DNA of 64,000 bases from NCBI RefSeq assembly GCF_900182545.1, contig NZ_FXTJ01000013.1:72598-136597 (forward strand), written 5' to 3'. The stretch is from Geodermatophilus aquaeductus. Lineage in GTDB: Bacteria; Actinomycetota; Actinomycetes; Mycobacteriales; Geodermatophilaceae. The notes beneath the pieces were generated by a model that was given only the letters and a program-made list of their open reading frames with translations, made no database searches and was not told the DNA's origin. The position numbers and the translations under genes were made by a program. Within the stretch, counting starts at the first letter, position 1. Each line of letters begins with the position of its first letter. This document shows, piece after piece, positions 10,143 to 18,908 of the stretch.

Positions 10143-11675
10143 TCAGTAGGCGCCGTCGCGGCGCAGGACCGCACGCACCGTGCGCCACAGGATCGCGAGG
10201 TCCAGGCCGAACGACCAGTTCTCCACGTAGCGGACGTCGAGCTCGACCGACTCGTCCCAGGACAGGTCGGAGCGGCCGCTGACCTGCCACAGGCCGGTGA
10301 TGCCGGGCTTGACCAGGAGCCGGCGGTGCATGTCGGCGCCGTACTGCTCGACCTCGCGGATGACGTGCGGGCGGGGGCCGACCAGGGACATGTCGCCCTT
10401 GAGCACGTTGACCAGCTGCGGCAGCTCGTCGAGGGAGAACGCGCGCAGCCAGGCGCCGACCCGGGTGACGCGCGGGTCGCGCCGCATCTTGAACTGCACG
10501 TCGTTGCCCTCGTTGAGGGTCATGAGCGCCGCGATGCGCGAGTCGGCGCCGACGACCATGCTGCGGAACTTGAGCAGGTCGAACTCCCGCCCGCGCTTGC
10601 CGATGCGGCGGTGCCGGTACAGCGCCGGCCCGCGGCTGGTGGCCCGGACGGCGAGAGCGATGCCGAGCAGGACCGGGGAACCCACGAGCAGCAGCACGCC
10701 TGCGACGGCGCGGTCGAGCAGGGACTTCGCCAGGCGCCGCCATCCCCGGAAGTCCGGCTCCTGGACCTGGATGAGCGGCACGGTCGACGTCGGCCGGACC
10801 TGCAGCCGGTCGGAGCTCACCTCGATCAGGCCGGGGCCGACGAGCACCTCGATGTTGGTCCCCTCGAGCCGCCAGGCCAGCTGGCGCAGGTACTCCCCCG
10901 CCGTCTCGCTCGCCGAGGCGACCACGACGGCGTCGGCCCGGGCGTCGTCGACGGCCCGCACCGCGCCGGACAGCGTGCCGATCACCGGGATCCCCTCGGC
11001 GCGCACGGCGCGGGCCTCGTCGGGGCGGGGCACGCAGGCGCCCACGACGCGCAGCCCGGCGGCGGCGTCGCGCCGCAGCCGGCGGACGAGGTCGGCGACG
11101 GCGACGTCCCGGCCCAGGACGACGACGCGCTTGGTCATGAGGCCGCGACGCCGGGCGGCGTGCAGCCGGCGGCGGTTGAGCAGCCGCCCGGCGAGGGTGC
11201 AGGCCACCGCGGTGGGAGCGGCGACGAGCAGCAGCCCGTCGGACCCGTCCCAGGGGAACAGGGCGCCGGCCGCCGCCAGCGCGCTCGTGGCCACCAGCCC
11301 GGCGACGAGGACGCGGCGGTACTCGTCGGAGCCGGTGCCGAAACGGCGCTCGGCGTGGGCTCCGGTGGCGGCCAGCAGGGCGACCCAGGCCAGGGCGAGG
11401 AGCAGCTCCCGCGCGGAGAGGGCGACCACGCCGGAGGACGTCAGGCCGGCGAGCGCCAGGCCCGCGCCCGCCGCGAGCAGGTCGCCGAGGACCAGCGCGA
11501 CGGTGTAGGAGACGAGCCACTCCGGCGTGCGGCGCCGGCGCGCGGAGAACGGGTCGTAGACCGGGCGGTCGAGGAAGGCCCCGGGGTCCGGGGGCAGCAC
11601 GCCGTGCAGCGGCAGGGCCCGCACCGGGCGCTCGGCGTCCTCCGGCTGGGGCACGACGGGGGTGGTCGCGGTCAA
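10143..11675 (-). CDS. Polyprenyl-phosphate sugar-1-phosphate transferase (WbaP/CpsE-like), copy 1
   Basis: 510 residues. Initiates polysaccharide assembly by moving a sugar-1-phosphate from a nucleotide sugar to undecaprenyl phosphate. Four or five N-terminal helices are followed by a CoA_binding_3-like region (KRVVVLGRDVAVADLV), another helix and the C-terminal catalytic domain. That domain carries [51 protein letters not shown] and [13 protein letters not shown] at 11675 is chosen because GGAGGGAG sits about six bases upstream; the longer frame has no ribosome site. It is very similar in layout and motifs to copy 3 (15304-16809). Confidence 0.93.
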   Translation of the reverse strand: MTATTPVVPQPEDAERPVRALPLHGVLPPDPGAFLDRPVYDPFSARRRRTPEWLVSYTVALVLGDLLAAGAGLALAGLTSSGVVALSARELLLALAWVALLAATGAHAERRFGTGSDEYRRVLVAGLVATSALAAAGALFPWDGSDGLLLVAAPTAVACTLAGRLLNRRRLHAARRRGLMTKRVVVLGRDVAVADLVRRLRRDAAAGLRVVGACVPRPDEARAVRAEGIPVIGTLSGAVRAVDDARADAVVVASASETAGEYLRQLAWRLEGTNIEVLVGPGLIEVSSDRLQVRPTSTVPLIQVQEPDFRGWRRLAKSLLDRAVAGVLLLVGSPVLLGIALAVRATSRGPALYRHRRIGKRGREFDLLKFRSMVVGADSRIAALMTLNEGNDVQFKMRRDPRVTRVGAWLRAFSLDELPQLVNVLKGDMSLVGPRPHVIREVEQYGADMHRRLLVKPGITGLWQVSGRSDLSWDESVELDVRYVENWSFGLDLAILWRTVRAVLRRDGAY

Positions 11676-11937
11676 CGGTCTCCCTCCCTGGTCCCGGGAC
11701 CGTTCCGTCCCCGCGGGGCCCGGCGGACCCCACTGCTCGCAGGGTCGGCGCGCGACCGCCGCGGGTTGAGCCCCCCGGGGCGCGGACCCGTCCGGGGCGC
11801 CGTCTTCCACCCTCACGGGGGAGACGGCGTGGATCCGGTGACCGTCCGTCGCCCCCTCGCCGCCGGGGACGTCACGCAGCGTGGGACCGGCTCCCCCCGC
11901 GGGGTGGGACGGAGGAGCGTCCGCGCAGGCCGGCGCC

Positions 11938-11943
11938 TAGCCT
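11938..11943 (+). promoter_or_regulatory. Putative -10 hexamer of the LCP gene
   Basis: TAGCCT about 30 bases upstream of the GTG at 11974. The 298-base gap 11676-11973 separates two divergent genes and shows no other clear element. Confidence 0.35.
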
Positions 11944-11973
11944 CGGGGGAACTGCCAGCCGACGGGGGTCACC

Positions 11974-13056
11974 GTGAGCGACGACGACGGACGCGCCGGG
12001 TCCACGCTCGTCGCCGACGAGCCCGCTCCGGCACCGCCGCGGAGGCGCAGGCGGCGCGGACTGCGCCGCCTGCTGGTCGCGCTCGGCGTCCTGGCCCTGC
12101 TCCTCGTGGCGGTCGTCGGCGGCGGCCTGTGGTTCCTGACCGACCGCTACGGCGGCAACATCGACCGCGTCACCGACGTCTTCGCCGGTCTCGACGAGGC
12201 CGCCCGCCCGGCACCGGCCACGCCGGCCGAGGCGGCGTCGGCCGATCCGGTCACGTTCCTGCTGGTGGGCACCGACAGCCGTGGCACCGCCGACGAGGGC
12301 ATCGCCGAGGGTGGCCGGGCGGACGCGATCATGATCGCCCGCTTCTCCGGCGACCGGCAGCACGCCCAGCTGGTGTCCATCCCCCGCGACTCGTGGGTCG
12401 ACGTCCCCGGGTACGGGACCACCAAGATCAACGCGGCGTACGCGTACGGCGGGCCGACACTGCTGGTCCGGACGGTCGAGCAGCTCACCGGCGTCCGCAT
12501 CGACCACTACGTGGCCATCGACTTCGAGGGGATCGTCCAGGTCACCGACGACCTGGGCGGGGTCGACGTCGTCGTCGCCGAGACCACCAGCAACGGGCCG
12601 TACACCTTCCCGGCCGGGGTCAACCACCTCGACGGCGACCAGGCGCGCTGGTACCTCGGGCAGCGCTACGGCCTGGAGGGCGGCGACTTCGACCGGGTGC
12701 GCCGCCAGCAGCAGTTCGTCGAGGCGGTGTTCACGCAGCTGTTCGGCTCCGGGACGCTGTCCGACCCCGGCCGGCTCGACGCCGCGCTGCTGGCCGTGAC
12801 CGACGCGGTCGCCGTCGACGACACGCTCGGCAACGGCGACCTGCTGTCGCTGGCCTACTCCCTGCGCGACCTGCGCCCGGAGGCCGTCGACTCCTTCACC
12901 GCGCCGGTGCTCGGCACCGGGACCGAGGGCACGGCGAGCGTCGTCCACCTCGACCCGGTCACCGGCGAGCGCATGTGGGAGTACCTGCGCAACGACTCGC
13001 TGTCGCAGAACGCCGCCGAGTTCGACGCGGAGGCGCTGCCCGACGTGCCCCGCTGA
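11974..13056 (+). CDS. LytR-CpsA-Psr (LCP) family glycopolymer transferase
   Basis: 360 residues. LCP proteins move a glycopolymer from its undecaprenyl carrier to peptidoglycan outside the membrane. A basic cytoplasmic stretch (PPRRRRRRGLRRLL) and one helix (VALGVLALLLVAVVGGGLWF) give an N-in anchor. The LCP domain follows with LLVGTDSRGT, RADAIMIARF, VSIPRDSWVDVPGYG, TKINAAYAYGGP and YVAIDFEGI; the Arg and Asp residues needed for lipid-phosphate binding are in these blocks. Its position between two initiating transferases suggests that it attaches the polymer of this locus. Confidence 0.93.
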   Translation: MSDDDGRAGSTLVADEPAPAPPRRRRRRGLRRLLVALGVLALLLVAVVGGGLWFLTDRYGGNIDRVTDVFAGLDEAARPAPATPAEAASADPVTFLLVGTDSRGTADEGIAEGGRADAIMIARFSGDRQHAQLVSIPRDSWVDVPGYGTTKINAAYAYGGPTLLVRTVEQLTGVRIDHYVAIDFEGIVQVTDDLGGVDVVVAETTSNGPYTFPAGVNHLDGDQARWYLGQRYGLEGGDFDRVRRQQQFVEAVFTQLFGSGTLSDPGRLDAALLAVTDAVAVDDTLGNGDLLSLAYSLRDLRPEAVDSFTAPVLGTGTEGTASVVHLDPVTGERMWEYLRNDSLSQNAAEFDAEALPDVPR

Positions 13057-13131
13057 CCCCTGGTCCCCCGCCCGTCCCGGACACCCCACGCGTTCGCGAT
13101 CACCGGCCGGGCGAGGACCCAGGATGCGGGT

Positions 13132-13266
13132 GTGGCTTTCCTCCTCGGGTCGACCTGGCTGGCGCTGCACGTGTGGGTCGCCGAGCACGGGCACGTGCTG
13201 GTGGCCGCGGCGCTGTGCGGCATCGCCCCGGCGCGGGCGCTGGCGCGCCGCTCCGCCTCCGTCTGA
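13132..13266 (+). CDS. Small hydrophobic protein (44 aa)
   Basis: GTG at 13132 opens a short frame with a hydrophobic middle (FLLGSTWLALHVWVAEHGHVLVAAALCGIAPARALARR). It could be one or two short helices. An AGGATG stretch lies a few bases upstream. No homologue recognised; it is supported mainly by composition and spacing between flanking genes. Confidence 0.4.
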   Translation: MAFLLGSTWLALHVWVAEHGHVLVAAALCGIAPARALARRSASV

Positions 13267-13279
13267 GCCCGCCGGCTGC

Positions 13280-13285
13280 CAGACT
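13280..13285 (+). promoter_or_regulatory. Possible leaderless -10 hexamer
   Basis: CAGACT followed by exactly six bases and the GTG at 13292. Confidence 0.3.
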
Positions 13286-13291
13286 GGCCGG

Positions 13292-13417
13292 GTGACCGGC
13301 CGCCGCCCACGGACGTGGCCCTGGCACCTGCACCGGTTCCGGTGGGTCCGCGACGACCCGTTCAGCGGGTCGGGCCTCTACGCCTGCCGCTGCGGAGTGG
13401 TGCGCCCCGGCCTCTGA
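13292..13417 (+). CDS. Small hypothetical protein (41 aa) with Cys-x-Cys
   Basis: A 41-residue protein rich in Trp, His and Arg (WPWHLHRFRWVRDDPFSG) ending in YACRCGVVRPGL. The HRFRWVRDD...YxCRCG layout resembles short actinobacterial zinc-finger-like proteins. The start follows CAGACT-N6. Function unknown. Confidence 0.5.
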   Translation: MTGRRPRTWPWHLHRFRWVRDDPFSGSGLYACRCGVVRPGL

Positions 13418-13420
13418 GGC

Positions 13421-13633
13421 TCAGCGGCGACGGAGCAGCAGGAGGCCGAGCAGCGAGAGCACGCCGGCGGCCCACCCGGTGAGCACGAAGACGTCGCCCT
13501 GGTGCAGGCCGTGGTCCTCGGCGACCCGGAGCAGCACCGGTCCCTCGTTGTAGTACTCGCCCGTGACCAGCAGGAGCGCGAACGCGGTCAGCATCGCCGC
13601 CGCGACCAGCGCGAACAGCCAGCGGAGGGCCAC
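13421..13633 (-). CDS. Small two-helix membrane protein (70 aa)
   Basis: Two hydrophobic helices (LFALVAAAMLTAFALLLVTG and VLTGWAAGVLSLLGLLLL) separated by a polar loop EYYNEGPVLLRVAEDHGLHQGD, ending RRR. The GTG start lies eight bases after the stop of the upstream sugar transferase, so it is probably cotranscribed with it. Function unknown. Confidence 0.65.
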   Translation of the reverse strand: MALRWLFALVAAAMLTAFALLLVTGEYYNEGPVLLRVAEDHGLHQGDVFVLTGWAAGVLSLLGLLLLRRR

Positions 13634-13641
13634 CTCGGCGG

Positions 13642-15123
13642 TCAGCCGCCCTGGCGCCGGAGCACCTGCCCGACGGTCTTCAGGACGATCTTCATGTCGA
13701 GCCACGGCGACCAGTTCTCGATGTAGTAGTTGTCGAAGCGGGCACGGTCCTCGATCGAGGTGTCCCCGCGCAGCCCGTGCGACTGCGCCCAGCCGGTCAG
13801 ACCCGCGGGCACCCGGTGGCGGGCGGTGTAGCGGGGGATGTGCGCGGAGAACTGGTCGACGAAGTGCGGCCGCTCCGGGCGGGGGCCGACCAGGCTCATG
13901 TCGCCGCGCACGATGTTCCACAGCTGCGGCAGCTCGTCCAGCGACGTCGCCCGGAGGAACCGGCCCACCGGCCCGAGTCGGTCGTCGTGCCTGATGTTCC
14001 ACTGCGTCTGCGACTCGGTGTCGTCGACCGGCTTGAGCGAGCGGAACTTCAGGACCTGGAACGGCCGGCCGTCGAGCCCCACCCGCTCCTGGCGGAAGAT
14101 GATCCCGGGCCCGCCCTCGAGCCGGACGGCGACCGCACACGCCAGCAGCACCGGGGTGAGGACGAGCATCGTCGTCAGGGAGACGACGACGTCCACCAGC
14201 CGCTTCACCCGCCACCAGGGGCTGCGGTAGACCGCCCGCCGGCGGCGGACGAGCGGGATGCCCCAGATCTCGTCGGTGTAGCGGTTGACGTCGTGCAGCT
14301 CGAAGAGCCGGGGGACGACGAAGACGTCGACGTCGAGCCGGTCGCAGGTCCGGAGGATGTCGACGAGCTCGTCCTCGTCGACGCCGCCGTAGGCGACGAT
14401 GACGTCGCGGACGGCCTGCTCGCGGATGACCTGCCCGAGCCGCTCGTAACCGCCGAGCAGCGGGACGGGGAGCAGCACCCGCCGGTCCTCGGGCACGTCG
14501 GTGTCGAGGAAGCCGATCGGGTCGAGGCCGTAGTTGCGCCGCTCCAGCAGGGTGACGGCCACCCGGATGCCCACGAGGCCGGCCCCGACGACGACGGTGC
14601 GGTGCCGGACCAGTCCGCGGCACCGGGCGGTGTGCACGACGCGGTACGCCACCAGACGCGCGGTCAGGACCGCCACCAGCAGGACGACCACGTGCACGAC
14701 CTGCCGGGCCGGGGCGTCGACACCCGGCAGGACGGAGAAGACCGCGACCTTGAACAGCCAGGCCACGACCACCGCGGCGAGGACGTAGGGCAGGTCGTCG
14801 AGCAGGGAGAGGGTCAGCCGTGACCGGTACAGGCCGGCGCGCCAGAAGACCAGGAGGAGGAACAGCAGCGCGACGGCATGCGCGGGCGGCGATCCCGGCA
14901 GGGTGATGAGCGTGGCGACGGCGAAGGCGACGACGTCGACGAGCACGAGGTAGGGCCCGACCCCGCGCCGGAGCCACCACGCGACCGTGGCCGGCGCCGC
15001 CGCGGTCGGCCAGACCCCGGCCGCGCGTGTGATCCCCTCGTGCGACACCGCGTCCAGCGAGACGCGACCTGCTCGTCGCACTCCCCGTCCCGATGCCGCG
15101 CCGCCCCCCGTGGCGTCGGCCAT
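13642..15123 (-). CDS. Polyprenyl-phosphate sugar-1-phosphate transferase (WcaJ-like), copy 2
   Basis: 493 residues. Same reaction class as the other two but clearly divergent. N-terminal helices lead to a CoA_binding_3-like Rossmann domain (VVVGAGLVGIRVA), then one helix and a catalytic domain with [66 protein letters not shown] and FDNYYIENWS. WAQSxGLRG matches the WcaJ/EpsL glucose-1-phosphate type rather than the WQVSGRS of copies 1 and 3. ATG at 15123 has GGGGAGGG just upstream. Confidence 0.93.
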   Translation of the reverse strand: MADATGGGAASGRGVRRAGRVSLDAVSHEGITRAAGVWPTAAAPATVAWWLRRGVGPYLVLVDVVAFAVATLITLPGSPPAHAVALLFLLLVFWRAGLYRSRLTLSLLDDLPYVLAAVVVAWLFKVAVFSVLPGVDAPARQVVHVVVLLVAVLTARLVAYRVVHTARCRGLVRHRTVVVGAGLVGIRVAVTLLERRNYGLDPIGFLDTDVPEDRRVLLPVPLLGGYERLGQVIREQAVRDVIVAYGGVDEDELVDILRTCDRLDVDVFVVPRLFELHDVNRYTDEIWGIPLVRRRRAVYRSPWWRVKRLVDVVVSLTTMLVLTPVLLACAVAVRLEGGPGIIFRQERVGLDGRPFQVLKFRSLKPVDDTESQTQWNIRHDDRLGPVGRFLRATSLDELPQLWNIVRGDMSLVGPRPERPHFVDQFSAHIPRYTARHRVPAGLTGWAQSHGLRGDTSIEDRARFDNYYIENWSPWLDMKIVLKTVGQVLRRQGG

Positions 15124-15190
15124 GACCCTCCCCGTGTACCGCGTCGACTGCTCGGCGCGGTCAGGGGATAGTGCCATCACTCGGGCAGAT

Positions 15191-15232
15191 GCGCCATTCC
15201 CGTGCTCATTCCGAGCGATCTTCGAATGGTGC
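15191..15232. repeat. Imperfect inverted repeat upstream of sugar transferase copy 2
   Basis: GCGCCATTC (15191-15199) and GAATGGTGC (15224-15232) pair at eight of nine positions across a 24-base loop. It lies in an unusually A/T-containing 180-base gap between two sugar transferase genes; it could be an operator or a hairpin in the leader. Confidence 0.35.
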
Positions 15233-15303
15233 GGCAAATGGCGACCGCACATTTGCTCACCCGACGAACCGCAGTGGTGACGGCCCGTCATGCCGTGTCG
15301 AGG

Positions 15304-16809
15304 TCAGTACGCTCCCGAACCGCGGAGGACGGCCCCCGCGGTCTTCCAGAGGATCATGAAGTCGAAGGCCAGCGACCAGTTCTCGACGTAGCGGACGTCG
15401 AGCCGCACCGCGTCGTCCCAGGACAGGTCCGACCGGCCGCTGACCTGCCACAGGCCGGTGATGCCCGGCTTGACCAGCAGCCGGCGGCGCATGTCGAAGC
15501 CGTACTGCTCGACCTCGCGGGTGACGTGCGGGCGCGGCCCGACCAGGCTCATGCTGCCGCCGATCACGTTGAACAGCTGCGGCAGCTCGTCGAGCGAGTA
15601 GCGCCGCATGACCGCGCCGATGCGGGTGACGCGGGGGTCGCGGCGCATCTTGAACTGCACCGCGTTGCCCTCGTTCTGCCCGTGCAGGTCGAGCTCGACC
15701 TTGTCGGCGTCGACCACCATGCTGCGGAACTTCAGGACCTGGAACGGCCGGCCGTCGCGGCCGATCCGCTCGTGCGTGAAGAAGACCGGGCCCCGGCTGG
15801 TGGCCTTGACGAGGATCGCGAGGGGGACGAGCACCGGCAGGAGGAGCAGCACGCCGATGCCGGCCGCCGTGCGGTCGACGACCTCCTTGGCGATGCGGCG
15901 CACGCCGGTGAACTCGGGCCGCTCGACGTGCATGAGCGGCAGGCCGGCGACCGGGCGCACGTGCACGCGCGGGCCGGCGACCTCCGTGACCGCCGGCGCG
16001 AGCAGCAGCTCGGCCTCGGTGTCCTCGAGGTCCCAGCCGAGCTTGCGCAGCCGCGCGCCGTCGAGCTCCGGGGAGGGCAGGACCGCGACCGTGTCGATCT
16101 CGTAGCGGCGGACGACGTCGGCGACCTCGTCGAGGCTGCCGAGGACCGGCAGGCCGTCGAAGACGTCGCGGTCGCCGGCCGACAGCGGCAGGCAGCAGCC
16201 GATGACGCGGTAGCCGTGCCGGGCCTCGCGCTCCATCTGGGCACTCAGGGCGGCGACACCGCTGCGGTGCCCGACGAGCACGGCCGTCTGCACGTGCCGG
16301 CCGCCGGCACGCGACGAGTGCAGCCGCAGCCGGAGTGCGACACGGGCGGCGAGCGTCAGGAGGGTCGCCAGTGGCAGGGCGACGACGACGAAGCTGCGCG
16401 CGACCTCGAGCTTGAAGGCCCACGAGACGGTGCCGACCGTGGCGAGCAGCAGCGCGGCGGCGGAGAAGACCCGGCGGAACTCCTCAGGACCGACCCAGAG
16501 GAAGCGCTGCTCGTAGGTGCGGGCGACGAGCATGGCGGCGAGCCACACGACGGGGAGGGTGACGACGAGCGTCGCGCTCGCCGCGGCGCTCATGAGCGGA
16601 CCGCCCTCGGGGACGAGCGACCCCACCAGACCGGCCACCAGAGCCGCGCTCGCGTCGAGGAGGACGAGGCGGCGGACGTACGACGCGCGCCATGCGCGGC
16701 GGGCGGCGGTGCCCTCCCCGCGGAGCCGCGGCGCCAGCCAGAACCACTGCCGGCCGACCGGATGCGCGTCCTGACGGACCGAGACGTCACTGACCCCGAG
16801 CAGGGACAT
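15304..16809 (-). CDS. Polyprenyl-phosphate sugar-1-phosphate transferase, copy 3
   Basis: 501 residues. N-terminal helices, a Rossmann-like region ([14 protein letters not shown]) and the catalytic domain: [66 protein letters not shown] and [12 protein letters not shown]. The second half is nearly superimposable on copy 1, which indicates a paralogous pair. ATG at 16809 is chosen; the frame is open further upstream, but that stretch carries a palindrome and a -10-like sequence. It initiates a glycan on the lipid carrier; which sugar is used cannot be told. Confidence 0.93.
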   Translation of the reverse strand: MSLLGVSDVSVRQDAHPVGRQWFWLAPRLRGEGTAARRAWRASYVRRLVLLDASAALVAGLVGSLVPEGGPLMSAAASATLVVTLPVVWLAAMLVARTYEQRFLWVGPEEFRRVFSAAALLLATVGTVSWAFKLEVARSFVVVALPLATLLTLAARVALRLRLHSSRAGGRHVQTAVLVGHRSGVAALSAQMEREARHGYRVIGCCLPLSAGDRDVFDGLPVLGSLDEVADVVRRYEIDTVAVLPSPELDGARLRKLGWDLEDTEAELLLAPAVTEVAGPRVHVRPVAGLPLMHVERPEFTGVRRIAKEVVDRTAAGIGVLLLLPVLVPLAILVKATSRGPVFFTHERIGRDGRPFQVLKFRSMVVDADKVELDLHGQNEGNAVQFKMRRDPRVTRIGAVMRRYSLDELPQLFNVIGGSMSLVGPRPHVTREVEQYGFDMRRRLLVKPGITGLWQVSGRSDLSWDDAVRLDVRYVENWSLAFDFMILWKTAGAVLRGSGAY

Positions 16810-16906
16810 GCGGCACCAACCCCCCGTGCGACACCGGGCACGTGTGGCGCCCGGTGCGGTGGATCCCCCCGTGGATGCCAGGAACGAGTCGTTCGACCGG
16901 CAGCCG

Positions 16907-16922
16907 AACGGTAACGACCGTT
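16907..16922. promoter_or_regulatory. 16-base inverted repeat overlapping a -10-like sequence
   Basis: AACGGT-aacg-ACCGTT, perfect arms. On the minus strand it contains TACCGT, placed about 100 bases before the start of sugar transferase copy 3. It could be an operator for that gene. The remaining part of the 273-base gap (16810-17082) also shows a GCGCCC/GGGCGC hairpin near 16944-16964. Confidence 0.4.
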
Positions 16923-17082
16923 GCCGGACCGCGAAAGGGGTAGCGCCCAGTTCTATGGGGCGCAACGGGTCTGCCCTCGCCGACCGTCGCTTTTCCGTCT
17001 CGCGCTCGTCGCCCTGAGTGAGCGACACACGCGTCGCTACGGCGGAGGCATCGCGAGGCGGCCTCGACTCACGCGTCCCGGG

Positions 17083-17631
17083 TCACTCGAACGGAGTGTC
17101 CGCGCGGTGACACGGACCGGTGTCGCGGTCGAGGTCACGTCGGCGGGTCGCCGGCACACCGGCGTAGAGGCCGTGGGGCTCGGTGTCCTCCACGACCACC
17201 GCTCCCGCACCGACGACACATCCTTCCCGGATGGTCACCCCTGGCAGGACCGTCACCCCGGCGCCCAGCCAGACGCCGTCGCACACCTCGATGGGCGCGG
17301 ACCACTGATCAGCGGCCCGACGCCGGGCGTCGCCGAGCTGGTGGCTCGCCGACAGGAGCTTGACGTCGGTCCCGATCGACACCCCACGCCCGATGGTCAC
17401 GCGCTCGAAGTCGAAGAAGACCCGGTAACCGATGCGGCTGTCGTCCCCGATGACCACGTCCGTGCCGCGGAACAGGCAGCCTGCCGCGACCCACGCGTCC
17501 CCGATCCGCATGCCCGACCAGCGGAGCAGGAGCCGCCTCAGGCGCGCCGGCACGAGGTGGCTCATGGCCACCGTGTTGATCGACGCCAGGACGAGGAACG
17601 GCCGGATGCGCACCTCCGACGTCGAGCGCAT
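17083..17631 (-). CDS. Left-handed beta-helix O-acetyltransferase (WcaF/CapG-like)
   Basis: 182 residues with hexapeptide-repeat turns: RIGDAWVAAGC, VVIGDDSRIGYR, VTIGRGVSIGTDV, VWLGAGVTVLPGVTIREGCVVGAGAVV and YAGVPA near the C-terminus. Such proteins transfer acetyl groups from acetyl-CoA to sugar hydroxyls. The catalytic-histidine region is SASHQLGD. TACGCT ends exactly six bases before the ATG at 17631, consistent with a leaderless mRNA and with this start. It probably decorates the polysaccharide. Confidence 0.85.
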   Translation of the reverse strand: MRSTSEVRIRPFLVLASINTVAMSHLVPARLRRLLLRWSGMRIGDAWVAAGCLFRGTDVVIGDDSRIGYRVFFDFERVTIGRGVSIGTDVKLLSASHQLGDARRRAADQWSAPIEVCDGVWLGAGVTVLPGVTIREGCVVGAGAVVVEDTEPHGLYAGVPATRRRDLDRDTGPCHRADTPFE

Positions 17632-17637
17632 GTCCGC

Positions 17638-17643
17638 AGCGTA
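17638..17643 (-). promoter_or_regulatory. Putative leaderless promoter of the acetyltransferase
   Basis: TACGCT on the minus strand, six bases before the ATG at 17631. Confidence 0.45.
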
Positions 17644-17710
17644 GGCACCGTCCGCCTTCAGGTGACCGATGACCGGTTCCCGTCCCTGCCCTCCCGGGCC
17701 GGCACGCCGG

Positions 17711-18841
17711 TCACGGGCGGCGTGGTCCGCGGCCGGCTCCCGGCAAGCCCCCCGCCAGGACCGTCTCGTAGGCCTCCCTGACCCGTCGGCTGGTGACCGC
17801 GAGGTCGTGTGCGGACTCCACCGCGACACGCCCGGCACGCCCCTCGCTCTCGGCGAGGCCCGGATCCTCCAGCCGCGTCGTCAACGCGCTCGCCAGAGCG
17901 GCCGCGTCCTCGCGGGGGACGACCGCCCCGGCCCCTGCCAGTCCGTCCCGCGCGCCCGCCACGTCCGTGGAGACGACGCTCCTGCCCAGTGCCATGGCCT
18001 CCATCGCCACCAGGGACAGGCCCGCCTCCCAGCGACTGGGCAGCGCGACGACGTCAGCGGCGGTCAGCCACGGACGCACGTCGGGCTGGGCCCCCACGAA
18101 GCGGACGTCCTCCCCCGCGCGGGAACGCAGGGCGTCCGCGTCGGGCCCGTCCCCCACGAGGACGACCTGCACGTCGGGCACCCTCGACCGCACCGCCGGG
18201 AGGGACTCGAGGAGGACGTCCTGTCCCTTCTGCTGGGCGAGCCGGCCGATGCAGACGACGGTGGGGCGGTCCTCCAGCCCGAGCGCGCGCCGCGCCGTCA
18301 CTCGTTCGGCCGCACCGGTCGACCGGTAGCGCTCGAGGTCGATGCCGTTCGGGAGGACCACGGTGCGTGCCCGGATCCCCACGTCCTCACCGCGTCGACG
18401 TTCGTCCTCGCTGACGCAGACGAGCAGGTGGGTCCACTGGGTGCCGGAGCGCTCCCAGAGCCGGGCGAGACGGGCCACCGGCCCCTGTGCGGCCTCGAAG
18501 GACCACGCGTGGGGCTGGAAGACGGTGGGTCGCGCACCGCGGAGCGCGAGGCGCCCGGCCAGGCCGGCCTTCGCGCTGTGCAGGTGGACGACATCCGGGT
18601 CCACCTCCCGGACCAACCGGCGCAGCCGCAGGACCTCGCTCGGGACGGTCACCCCCGGGTCGCGGGAGGCGCGCCAGGCCAGGTGGGGCACGCCGAGGTC
18701 GGCGAGCCAGCCCGGTAGGTCACCGTCCGCGGGTGACGCGACCGCGACGTCCCACCCGTGCTCCTGCTGGTCCCTGGCCAGGCCACGCACGACGACGGGT
18801 ACGCCCGCGACCGTGGGTTGGGTCACGTGGAGGACTCGCAC
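17711..18841 (-). CDS. GT4-family glycosyltransferase
   Basis: 376 residues, GT-B fold. The N-terminal half has the GT4 start VRVLHVTQPTVAGVPVVV and DVVHLHSAKAGLAGRLA. The C-terminal half has VVCIGRLAQQKGQDVLLESL, VLVGDGPD, SRWEAGLSLVAMEAMALGRSVV (retaining GT4 E-x7-E) and VVPREDAAALASAL. It transfers a sugar from a nucleotide donor to the lipid-linked glycan on the cytoplasmic side. GTG at 18841 has GCAGGAG seven bases upstream. Confidence 0.93.
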   Translation of the reverse strand: MRVLHVTQPTVAGVPVVVRGLARDQQEHGWDVAVASPADGDLPGWLADLGVPHLAWRASRDPGVTVPSEVLRLRRLVREVDPDVVHLHSAKAGLAGRLALRGARPTVFQPHAWSFEAAQGPVARLARLWERSGTQWTHLLVCVSEDERRRGEDVGIRARTVVLPNGIDLERYRSTGAAERVTARRALGLEDRPTVVCIGRLAQQKGQDVLLESLPAVRSRVPDVQVVLVGDGPDADALRSRAGEDVRFVGAQPDVRPWLTAADVVALPSRWEAGLSLVAMEAMALGRSVVSTDVAGARDGLAGAGAVVPREDAAALASALTTRLEDPGLAESEGRAGRVAVESAHDLAVTSRRVREAYETVLAGGLPGAGRGPRRP

Positions 18842-18894
18842 GGTGCTCCTGCAGGTGGGCGGCGCCGGATCTCCCGGCACGAGCCGGGATGCGG

Positions 18895-18900
18895 ATGCTA
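18895..18900 (-). promoter_or_regulatory. Putative -10 hexamer of the GT4 gene
   Basis: TAGCAT on the minus strand, about 54 bases before the GTG at 18841, in the short gap after the upstream GT2 gene. Confidence 0.35.
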
Positions 18901-18908
18901 ACCGCCGG

